A stretch of 64,000 bases of DNA, taken from positions 362,754,271-362,818,270 of the forward strand of contig NC_080672.1 of the NCBI RefSeq assembly GCF_030247195.1. The letters are read 5' to 3'. Within the stretch, counting starts at the first letter, position 1. Each line of letters starts with the position of its first letter. Shown in pieces: positions 24,201-36,200 of the stretch. The DNA is from Topomyia yanbarensis (lineage: Eukaryota; Arthropoda; Insecta; Diptera; Culicidae). Both the position numbers and the translations under genes were made by a program. The notes under the pieces are model-generated. The model did no database searches. It was not told where the DNA came from and saw nothing but the letters and a program-made list of their open reading frames with translations.

Positions 24201-27200
24201 GCAATAGTAATTACGATTGACAGATTATCGCTGCCGTGGAGATCGGGGATTACCTTCCACACGCAATCTAACCGTGTCATTTCACCCGTGTTCAAAATGG
24301 TCATATTGTCGCAAAGCTGTTAAGTGAGGTAGATCGGTTATCGTCATAAAAGCAACTCCATACTAAAACTCAATATTATTCTGAAGCCACATGCAACAGT
24401 AGAAGGTCTAGTCGGTTTTTTATCCAATCCAGCTCACTCGCTTTTAACCCCGTCCTATTTCATTCCTATTTCCGATTCATTCATTTATGTTTCTGTTCTC
24501 TAGACACGTTCAAAAATGACTTTCCGCAGCTAAGATTTTCCTCTAGCTCAAACGGATGTTGAGATCAAATTATATTGATGGTCTTAATTCGGGCCTTTTC
24601 TTCCGCGTCAAAGAAAAAAAGAGAAAAACAAAGCGCTAACAACGATATTCGACTGTGACCGAAATATCGAAGATTCGCCGTACTAAGCCCTTCTTGGTAA
24701 CCAGTCTAAAACAAACAATTGGCATTACTGGTGACAACCCTTTTTCAAAGACATACCGCGTGTAAGTACCTACACTAGAAGTTGAGATCGACGGCGTGGT
24801 CACAGAAACGAGTTGGGTTTGCGCGAATCTGCTGATACATGGGGTAGGCTGTTTTAAAACTGTAAACGATTGTATTCAACATCAGTCACAGCTAATGGAA
24901 TAAAGACCTATGTCAGCTCAACCTCACATCGGGTGACCTTCCCAGAGTCTGCTTTACCTATCTCCTCGTTGACAAGGTGCACTTATCAGTGCGCCGTTTT
25001 GTGCCGCGGGTCCTAACTGGATTAAGAGGGGGGGGGGGGGGTATCAGGTTTTCGGAGTAAAAAAACTTTTCGCGTTTTTTTGTTAAATTTGGGTGAAGCG
25101 CATTGATCGAAACTTTTGTACATTATATTGTATCATTTCAATAACATCTGTAATTTGTCTATGCAAAAATATCGACAAACGGCTCGGTGCCGAAAGGTTT
25201 TGCAGAACGATGGAAAAAACACGATTTGAGGTGTTAACTGTCATTCAAAAACTACTTAACCGATTAATTTCAAACTTGGCATACACATTCTATGTAAAAA
25301 TATCTAATCCCTACGTTGAGTTTTCGAGATAATTTATCAATTAAGAAATAAAACCTCTTTTAATCTTGGATTTCAAAATGGCGTCAGTCACAAATTTGTG
25401 GCACCTACCCGTCAAGGCCATTCCGAAAATAATAATATCGCGCGGGTTATAGTGAATTTCGCTAAACCGAAAGTCGCCATCTTGGATTTCAAAATGGCGT
25501 CGAACATAAATTTTTGGCTCCTACTCGTCAAGTCCATTCCGAAAATACTCATTATTGTTGAGGTGCGGGCCACAAGGAGTCTTCCAGACCCGTCTCTTCC
25601 ATCGTTTCAAAAATCTTTTGCATTCAAAAGGACTTCGAAAAGTTTTTCCAAAAACTATATTAATTGCGAAATCTGCGCAAAAAACTGCCAAAATTCTTCT
25701 AAGTTCCTTGCCTTTAAAAGGAGAATTTTTTCTGCAAAAAGTCTTAAGTCTTTTGTATTCAAAATATTTTAGCGAAATCCGTGCAAAAAGAAAACTTTCG
25801 AAGATATTCTAAGTCTTTTGCTGAGGGTTGTTTTACGCGGAATTTCGAATTAACGCGATTTTTTTCCGCAGATTTTCCAATTAACGCGTTTTTACTAGGT
25901 TTTTTACGCGCTACGTATCCCCCGCGAAAAAAATCTGGGTGTAAACATTTCACTTCGCTGACAGAAGGCCAAATTTATCATCACTTGAAAACAAGTGATA
26001 TTGTGTTGGACCCTTGCGAAGTAATCCATTTTGATTGACTTTTTGCCTATCCTGCGCGTGCTGCCCGCTAAACCCCAATGCCTCTGGCCCTTGCGCAGTG
26101 TGTCCATTCGTAAAGACGGTATTTCCTTTGATGGAGGAATCTTCTCCGATAGCGACTAAGAAAACAGCAGAAAAACAGAACATACAGTTATAGCAAAAGT
26201 GATACAATTTGATTTCGTACAACCTTTATATGTTTGAGATACATCCGTGATAATTTTCAATTTATAAGTTTTCTCAAAATTTCGAGTGGGCAGTATTATC
26301 CGATTCAATCACATTTGCCCGAATGCCACGTACACCCGAATGACATTCGCCTAAATTCCATATACCGGAAAAACATCGAAATGTAAATTGAGAAAATTGA
26401 ATTTTCTAAGATGAAATACAATTTTTATTGCATTTAGCACTAAAAAGAAATTAACACTAAAGTTATATCAGTCAAACAGTTAATCCAATCACCTGGTTTG
26501 TATGATATAACTAGTGTTTTCAGTTTAAGGTCCTTTCGTGATTTTTTTAGATCTTTTAGCTGTTGGTTCCGCTTGCAGTGACGTAAAACGTCCATACTAG
26601 CGTTTTACTCTTCGAGCTGCTTTTAAATTGTAAAATTTTTGAATCTTTAAATTTTGAATTTTTGGATTTTTAAAACTTCTTCAACCCGCCATAGAATGTA
26701 GGATTTCCACGGTTTAACAAACCGTTCCATTTATTGCAGGTTATAGAAATGTTTGAAAGAAGGAAACAACCTCCAAGTCAGAGTAAGCCGGACGAACAAG
26801 TGGATCAACAGTTTGCTATTTGGTATACCCATTCAAAGAACTGCTCATGTTTGAAAGAAGAATCAACCCTTATGTTTAAGTAAACCGGGTGAACGAGTAG
26901 ATCAATAGTTTCCTTGCAAACTTATTTGGCATGCAGATCCAAAAAACTGTTCATGTTTAGAAGAAGCAGTCAACCCCTAAATGTGAGTAAACTGGGGAAA
27001 CTTGTCAGGATCTACAGTTTGCTTGTGAACTTATTTGGCACACTGATTCAAAAAGCTGCTCATGTTTGAAAGAAGGAATCGACCGCTAATTTTGAGTAAA
27101 CCGGGAAAACAAGTGGATCACTTGTTTACTTGCGAGAGCTATTTGGTATATAGTTTTTAATAACTGCTCTTATTTCAAAAAAGAATCAACCCTTATTTTT

Positions 27201-30200
27201 TTGTAAACCGGGCTATTGAGTGGATTACCAGTTTTCTTGAGAGAGCTAGTTGGTATACAGATCCAAAAGACTGCTCATATTTGAAAGAAGGAATCAACTC
27301 TTATGTTTCTGGCAAGCGGCTATTGATGTTAATGTTGCGAACGAATATTGTTCCAAAGACGGAGCAGGTGGACTTTTGCTCGCAGATGACAGCAACCGAA
27401 AAATCAGAGCCATCCCAATCAAGAGTCAGTGACGGGAATGATGTGGAATGCATAAATGATTATAACGAAGGTATGCTCAAAGCTGTTTTCTTGGCAACAA
27501 ATTACTTTTGAGATTTGGTTGGCGGTGGTTTAAACGATGGAGATGATGATGTCGGCAATAGTTTTCTGATCCACGTGGTTTCCGAACTCGCAGTGGCAGT
27601 GTTGATATAGAATACGATGAAGATGGGCGCACGGTGATGTTTGATTTTCAATGGCACTAATATGAGCAACACGGTGCGTTATGCAATTCTTCGTTTGTGA
27701 GACCCCCAAAAATCGATTCACTGTCCGACACTTTATGAAATAACCAAAGCAACGAAAGCTGAGAGAATGGTTGTAGAAGCCTGCTTGCTTGTTGGACACT
27801 ATTATTGTGTAGTATTCTTTTCCTTTTGTTCGAATTGAAACAATAGTAAATGATCTTATAAGCAACGTCGATTGGATTTTATATTATGTTTAAGTGAATG
27901 CGGTATTTGGGGTTATGTTATGGCATTCGAGCAAGTGGTCTATGCGGGTTTATGGCATTCGGATAAATGATCCATTCTGGTTAATTATATTCGGGTAAAT
28001 GGTTCGTTCGGGTAAATAGCTTTCAGGCGAACGTCATTCGTGTAAGATGAATTTCACTCCAAATCGTATTCAAAGTTGGCAGACCCTCTCAGATTTTTTT
28101 TTATTTCGATTATAGAGGTTTTAACCTTAAGGTCATTCGCCTCTTCGGGTTAGAAAAATCTCTTATGAAAAATTTCTAACCCTATGTGCGGGATCGGGAC
28201 TCCAACCCAGGTGCGCTGCGTACAAGGCAATCGATTTACCAACTACGCTACACCCACTCCCCTCTCAGATTCTAATGAAACTTTCTGTACATAAAAAATT
28301 TATCACAAAAAGCTACTTTGCATATTTTGTTTTTCAAAAAATGATCTAGACTGTCTTTTGCAAAGGGCCAAACTTTTTTACCAATTTTTTTCAAATGGCT
28401 GTAGTCTAAAAATGACAAATCCTACAAAAAATGTTGTAGGAGTGGTTTTCACAAAATTTATCAAATTTTCGAATAAAAATATTGAAAAAATTCTTCATTG
28501 ACTCCTACACTGAAAAAAAAAATCGATTTTAAAAATTTAAAGTCGATTTGCAAAAAAACCCATTTTTGATTTGGATGAAATTTTGTTCCAAAATAGATAA
28601 TTATGTTCCCTACCTACCGTCAAAAATTCAAGTTGGGCACTTTTGAGGAAAAAAAGTTATTTGAAAAAAACTTTTCTTCTGCAGTGTATTTTTATCGAAA
28701 ACTAAACCAATGAGTCATAATCATCTCAGAATCCAATAAAACTCAGTTTGTTGAGAAGATATTGTCTTATTGAGCAACTAAGCATATTTTTATGAAGGGT
28801 TAACTATTTTTTCATTTTTCACGAATTCGATTTTTTTTATTACTTTATCTGAAACTACAACTCCTTGCGAATGTTTTCCCAAATTTTTATGAAGATCCAA
28901 GTAATAGATCGAAAGTTACAGCGCTTCCAAGCGCGCTTCGTCTACCAAGAGCAGTGGCAATTTGAAATTTTAAGCTCGTTTATCTCGAAATGTCGTTTTA
29001 CTAAAAATGATTTTTTCCGTGATCACGATTGCAGAAAAACTACTCAATCAATTTTCTTAATTTTTTTCAATTGATCGTAATTAATTCCTTTTTTATTTAT
29101 AAATTTTGGTTCATGGCAAAGAATTTTTAATACAATTTTTAGAGCTTAAAACAGCGATTTTTTACTAAAAATGTTCTCGAACGCAGGAAAAAATTATTAT
29201 TTATTCAACTAATCGTTAAGGTAAAGGAATGCTCATATACTAATGGAATTTTTTGAGTTTTGGGATTTTAGATGATCTATTGGTCTCCAATCGTGATCAC
29301 CGCAAACCTCTTAAATAAAAAAAAAAGGTTTCGGGGAAAAAGCCATAACTCCGCCAATTATCAATTTATTTTTATAAACTTATGCTTGTTTATTTTACTG
29401 AATAATGTACTACCAAAATATTATAAGTTTGATGTAATGAAATCATTCCTTTATTCCTTTACGTAAATTCAAACTTTCTTGACATTTTTATTACTAAAAG
29501 CTATGTAATCCCTTAGGGTGCACGACGTTTGGCATAAATACGTTTAGGCATACATACATTAGGCATAAGTACGTTAGGCATGATGGACGTTAGGCATAAT
29601 GGACAATTGGCATAATGTACGTTAGGCATAATGGACGATAGGCATAATTCACAAAAATATAAAAATAATTGCAAGGTTTTCGTTAGAGATTTCGTTTGTT
29701 TTTTTAGGTTAGGAAAAAATGACGCATTGCTATACCATACCTTCGCATAACTCTAGCGAGAGACTCCAAGATGAAAAATACCATGCGAGATATTTAACCC
29801 TTACAAGTGTAAAGCTTTTTTTCTATTTTTCTGGAGACGATATGAAGAAAACATCCCTTCAGTTTTGATACAAGCAAATTCTTAGCCTTATAGATGTATT
29901 ACCAATATAGCTGCATCAAAATATTTAAAAAAAGCAAAATAATGAACAGACTACTATAACGGCATTTGGCAAGGGACTGGAAGGTGAAGTATATTTTTCA
30001 ATATTAAGAGCCATAGTACTCAAGGGAGAGCAAGGAATTGAAGATCGGTTTCGACAGCATGAAATACAAAGTTACTTTACGCTCGTCCGGGCATACCGCA
30101 AGCTCATGTGATTTACATTTCTAATGCCAAAAGATCCTGACTCCTGCGGTAGCAGACAAAGGGTTAAGTTACCGGGAAACTCTAAGCTTGCTCATATGAC

Positions 30201-33200
30201 CATTTCCACGCTTTTTTAAACTTTCTTCCTTCAACTCTTTGCTCTATCTTTAGTACTAAGGCTCTTAATATTGAAAAAATATACTTCACCTTCCAGTCCC
30301 TTGCTAATTAAATGCCGTTACAACATTCAACAAATTGACTCAATAAGTTCTATGCTATATTTCACCCTAAGGAGGAAAATTTGGTAAAAACCAAAATTTC
30401 TCACTAGGGTGAAAATTTGTTGGTAAAAACCAGTCTTTGTACAGGAGGGCACCAATCCTTATTTCATACTATGTTGCGTTTCGGCTTCGCCTCATCAGAA
30501 ACCGACACTAACACATTGTCGGAATAGATTAGCGCCGGCTTGACGCAAATCCCTTAAAACTAAAACACACTATGTGTTTCAATCAAACGACTGATCAAAC
30601 GTGATGTCCCGTTCGAGCAGAAGTTCTGTTTATGCCGATGAGACACAAGTGAAGCCGAAACTTGTCTTGGCTTAGCAGGCCTATGCGAAAGCACTATGCT
30701 ATATTTCACCCTAAGGAGGAAAATTTGGTAAAAACCAAAATTTCTCACTAGGGTGAAAATTTGTTGGTAAAAACCAGTCTTTGTACAGGAGGGCACCAAT
30801 CCTTATTTCATACTATGTTGCGTTTCGGCTTCGCCTCATCAGAAACCGACACTAACACATTGTCGGAATAGATTAGCGCCGGCTTGACGCAAATCCCTTA
30901 AAACTAAAACACACTATGTGTTTCAATCAAACGACTGATCAAACGTGATGTCCCGTTCGAGCAGAAGTTCTGTTTATGCCGATGAGACACAAGTGAAGCC
31001 GAAACTTGTCTTGGCTTAGCAGGCCTATGCGAAAGCACTATGCTATAGTCGTTTGATTGAAACACATAGTGTGTTTTAGTTTTAAGGGATTTGCGTCAAG
31101 CCGGCGCTAATCTATTCCGACAATGTGTTAGTGTCGGTTTCTGATGAGGCGAAGCCGAAACACAACATAGTACTCAATAAGTTGTTAACAAAAAATGGGA
31201 AAAAATAATGAATAGACATTAATTTTGGATCCAATGGGAATGTTATGTACAGGATCCACATTAGGCTACGGATTCTACGTTTGTGACGATACCTTTTTCG
31301 TTTCGGTAACTCATCACAGTACAGGAATAAACTCTCTCACATCAAAGAGTTTCCGTAGTTCTATTTGTGATGCCCTCAAGAATACAGCCACTGAGCTTAA
31401 GAATATGGGATCTAATCAATATAGAACCAGCAATATTCGTATATTCGTTGAATGAATTAGTAAACTGCATCATTCTTTCTTTCATGAGCTGTTCTTCTAG
31501 GTTATATATGTTCTTCTTGGACAATTACACCATGCATGCATGAACAACTAATCTAAGTTAATCCTTACATGCACAACTTTTTTCTAGCGTTCACAGGGTT
31601 CAAGAAACAAGAAAAAGTCGCTTTGAAAGATGCTTCTTTCGCAGTGCTGGAAGTGCTCAATATTTACCTTCCGGTGCTAAGCACAATTCTCCTAGAAAAT
31701 TTTCAATATTCTATATGCTAGGAAAAAATCGTCAAAGATACGCTTTAGCAGTTTTCAATAATAATGGAAAATAATGAAGATATATCAAAATTTCATTTAT
31801 CAACGCTGTCAATATCTCTGGTGGTACTGCTCCAGCAGAGTTATATCAGACTAATAGCAATAACTTCAGTTCTAAGTTCTAATAGTCCCAGTTACTGATC
31901 TTCCTTATTTTTGTGAGTAAATTCGGCCTAAATCAAAAGTTTTAGAAGCTTAAAAACGTTTTTGTTTACAAACAACATGGGGGGTTTATGTGTTTCATTC
32001 ATACAAAATAGACTGATTTTAAACAAGAGTATTTAGCCTATTTTAGAGATGTGCAATTTGTTTATTCGTTCAATCGATGTTCATTCGTTCTACATCTTTT
32101 ATTTGAGTGAAGATTTCTTGAGGTATATGCAATAGAATAAAATGAAATGTTGATCTAGTTTTGTCAGCTTCCAAAGTAATTCAAATTTTTTTAAACATTT
32201 GCGCTCTTACCACCCGAGGCTGTCATCACCAAAAAGTTATTTCCTTAAAGGATACTTCAATATGATAATTTATGCCTAACGTATATTATACCTAACGTCC
32301 ATTATGCCAAACGTCGTTATGCCTAACGTCCATTATGCCTAACGTACGTATGCCTAACGTATTTATGTCTAATGGGGTACACCCAATCCCTTAATCAAGA
32401 ATCCCATTTAAAAGAGTTTATGTCGTTAAACAAATATTCCATTATTACTTTTTTATTTTCTTGTTTAGTGCTGAGAAAGAATTAGAGAAAGAAATAACCA
32501 CCACAACATTATGTATTGAATTTTACATAATTATTTATTTATTTTTATATATTACATTTGTCTTAAAACTATCTTCATGCATGCTACTTTGTATTATTTC
32601 TATACAAGGAAAATATTTTTGGTTCATTTTCTGAGTTAGAATACCTTTTCGTCTCTACTTTGTCCCCAGGAATAGGCACAAAACTGTGGAACTTTTAAGT
32701 TCCAGCTATTGTTTTGGCGTTATTATACAGCTCTTAGAGTTCTTCTGACATTTTGTTGTGCTGTTCAGTGAATATGTGGCAGAAAATTATTTTTTTTATT
32801 ATTTTTATCAGTTTGTTCTGTCCAGTTATATAACTCTTGACGACTTTTTATGGTGTTTCCAAAGTCGCGAGCAAGACTAGCTTTTTTTGCCATTCGCTTG
32901 AGAGTGCCACCAATAGCATCACAGGGTCCTTTTCCATGGGATGCTGCAACAAAATGCCATTCTGCGCATAAGGTTGGAGAGAGAATCGGAAAAAATCGAA
33001 AACGAAAAAAGTAGTTTTTTCCACACCGAGTGTTAGATCTTCATAAAAATCAATCAGCAGTACTGTAACAACATTTTACATAAGCTGATTGATTTTTATA
33101 AAGATCTAACACTGGAACTAGAACTGTGGAAAAAAAACTGCTTTTTTCGTTTTCGATTTTGGCCCATTCTCTCTCCAACCTTAACTCATATTTTGACTGG

Positions 33201-36200
33201 AATCTACACAAGTTTGCAAAGTTTTTCTTATTTTTGTATTGTGCTGCTGCTCCATCAGACATAAAATAAATTTTAGAAAAGTTTGTCGATTGTTTCATAA
33301 AATTTATCAGTTTTGAGAGGAATAAATGAACTGCAGTCTTCAAGTCTTCCAGTCTTTTTGCATGTATCAGGCAACTAGCAGCTGGGAATATGGATTCTGA
33401 GATGATTATGACTTTCATCAGTCCCGAAGTTTTCGATAAAAATACACTGAAGAAAAAAATTCAGTTTTGACAAGGAAAAGTGTTTTTCAAATAACTCTTT
33501 TTCCTCAAAAGTGCCCAACATGAATTTTCGACGGTAATGGTAAAAAAAGTCTTCATGTACAGAAAGTTTCATTAAAATTTGAGAGGGTTCTGTCAACATT
33601 TGTTCGAGTTGGCGCGAAATTCTTCCTAAATGACTTTCGGGTGAATGACATGCGGGTGAATGTGATAGAACCCATTACCCGTACTACCCACGACATCCGC
33701 CGGCCGTGGGGATCCAAGAGGAGATCAGGAAGAAAACAGAAGCGGAATCAATGCGAAGTTTTAATTGCATCACTGACGACTTAGCACGTGCTGTTAGAAG
33801 CATGATACATTCTGCTTTGAGAACTAAACTTGATATTGTGATGTAGTATTTAATGACTGCACAAGTTGTTATCATTTTGGTCATTTTAACGGTTAAAAGA
33901 TCAAAATCGAAAGCAGAAAAATTGTCCTATGAAATCAAACAGAAAACTATTTATGCTATCAGTAAAAGCAAATTGAAAACTCATTGAGATGTTGAAATAT
34001 TTCATTGATAACAAATTAAGTAATCAATTTGATGTTTGCCAAAGTAAAAGAAACAAACATTTTTTACTAAAAAACGCAAAGCATGTAAGCACATCAAAAT
34101 GAGATAAAAATGACGTCATATCTGAAAAAGTTTAAACCGATATCAAAATAAGATTTCAATTTGATGTCTGATATCAAAATATGTTGTCTATTTGCTGTAA
34201 TTTTTATGTTTGACTTTGCTCGGGTAACCACCTCGTCCGATTTTGCAAATCGTGTCTTGTGGGACGGACCGAGATCACTTAAGCAGCCTGCTAAAAATTC
34301 ACATTTCACTTAAGTAAACGACTACTGCAACATTTGTCCATTTGACGATTAGACTTCTTACAACTAAATGCAACATAAATTGTACAATCCACCCAACACA
34401 TTCTCTTTCTATTTTCTTCAAACAGCCTAACGAAGACAAAGCTGCCTTCAAATGGGAAGCGCCGAAAATTGTCCAGCAGTTGCGAGCCTGTGGAGTGCTG
34501 GAAACTGTCCGCATTTCAGCAGCAGGGTTCCCGTCCCGCTGGACGTACGAGAGCTTCTACGACCGGTATCGTCTGTTGTGTAAGCGCGTTCAAATTATCG
34601 ATTGGAATGAGAAGGCCACTTGTTCTAACATCGTACGCAACTGGTTAACCGATACGGACAAGTATCGTTTGGGAAAAACACAGATATTCTTTCGTGCCGG
34701 CCAGGTTGCCTATCTCGAGCAGGTCAGAAGCGACGTGCGTAAGAAACACATTGTTCTGGTTCAGTCACTGATAAGACGGTTTATCTGTCGACATAAATTT
34801 TCGAGATTGAAGAGAACTGCTCTCGGGCTGCAGCGTCACGCTAGAGGGATGCTGGCCAGAAAGTAAGTATTTAATTTAAGCTGCAAAATTATGTTTTGGA
34901 TACTGATCACATTTTCCTTTCCGCAGGCGAGCTGATAATCTTCGAAAAAATCGGGCTGCGATCAAAATTCAGCGTTACGTGCGAGGTTGGCTCAAAAGAA
35001 TCAAATATCAGCGAATCCGAAAAACAATTTCCGGCATACAAACCTATGCTCGAGGTTTGCTGGCACGGAGAAAGTTCAAGCAAGTGCTGGATAACTACAA
35101 AGCTACGCAGATCCAACGATACTGTCGGGGTTATTTGGCCCGGCAGCGTACAAGAAAACGGCTGGCTGATATTATCAAGTGTCAAGCTACAATTCGTCGT
35201 TTCCTAGCTCGTCGGCTGTACAAACGAATGAAGGCAGAGGCTCGAACCATCTCTCACATTCAGAAAATGTACAAAGGTTTGGAAAACAAGATCATCGAAC
35301 TGCAGCAGCGTTACGATCAGATTTCGAAGGAGAATAATGCACTGAAAAAGCAAAACGTTGAGATCCCCACGATGCGTCAGAAGTTGGATGCTATGAAGCG
35401 GCAGGAAAACGAGCTGAAGGCTTTGAAAGTGCAGCTAGAACAAAAGGATGAAAAGTTATTGATTGTTATCAAACAGCTGGAGAATGAACGAGACGAAAAG
35501 ATGATTTTATTGGAAGAAAAACAAAAAGAGGAGGAGGAGCGAGCGAAGGAGCGCGCTTTGATGGAGCAAGATCTAGCTAAGATGCGCATGCAAGTTAACG
35601 AGATCAGTGACGTGAGCAAATTGGAACGGGATCGTCTCCTCTCGCAGGCCGATTCCAACGAAATTCATGCTGCCTACCAGCGGATGGTCAAAGACAAGGA
35701 ACTACTAGAAAATGAAAATCACGCACTGAGGCACGAGCTACGTCGTTTGCAGCATATCATAAGCAATTCACATGAGCTTAAATCACACTCCCGCTCAGTT
35801 AGCAATGCTTCTAGCACCAACGAGGAAGACTTCGGGTACAACTCTGGCAAAAATACGCTGGAAATTCGGCGGTCTCCGCAGTCGCACGAAGGTGAAGTTA
35901 ATAACAATCATAAACTAGTTAGCGGTTCGCTAATTGGTGCTAGTATCCCCCATGTCCCGTTAAATAGCTCCACATCGACCAGTAATGCTGCTGCCACAGT
36001 TCGTGGTAATAGCAGTAGCAGTAGTTCTGCAGTAGGTAATTCTTCTAGTCAAAATACGCTCGATACACTGTCGAGAGGAAAAGTTGCTACGATCGACTAC
36101 GATCGCATCTACAAGACTCCACCGCAGTCGTTTAGTATGCTGAAAGGTAGGACCATGCTATTGTTCGCCTTTTCTGCGTGACTAATCAGGACTAACTGTG

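Larger units (their letters stand above)
29516..32384. mobile_element. DNA element with inverted arrays of a 16-bp motif and a 9-bp target duplication
   Basis: Termini are GGGTGCACGACGTTTGGCAT on the left and, in reverse complement, GGGTGTACCCCATTAGACAT on the right. Each end carries about eight tandem variants of TTAGGCATAATGGACG (29530-29655, and inverted 32265-32375). AATCCCTTA flanks it at 29507-29515 and 32385-32393. A 9-bp duplication fits Mutator-like elements best, but no transposase is present, so the superfamily is inference. Its interior holds a palindromic element (29957-30320) and a duplicated 344-bp repeat (30351-31038). Confidence 0.8.

Noticed and set aside
29516..32384. CRISPR-like array because of regularly spaced short repeats
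   Set aside because: Units are contiguous, degenerate and inverted at the two ends of a transposon in a eukaryotic intron; no spacers or cas genes.
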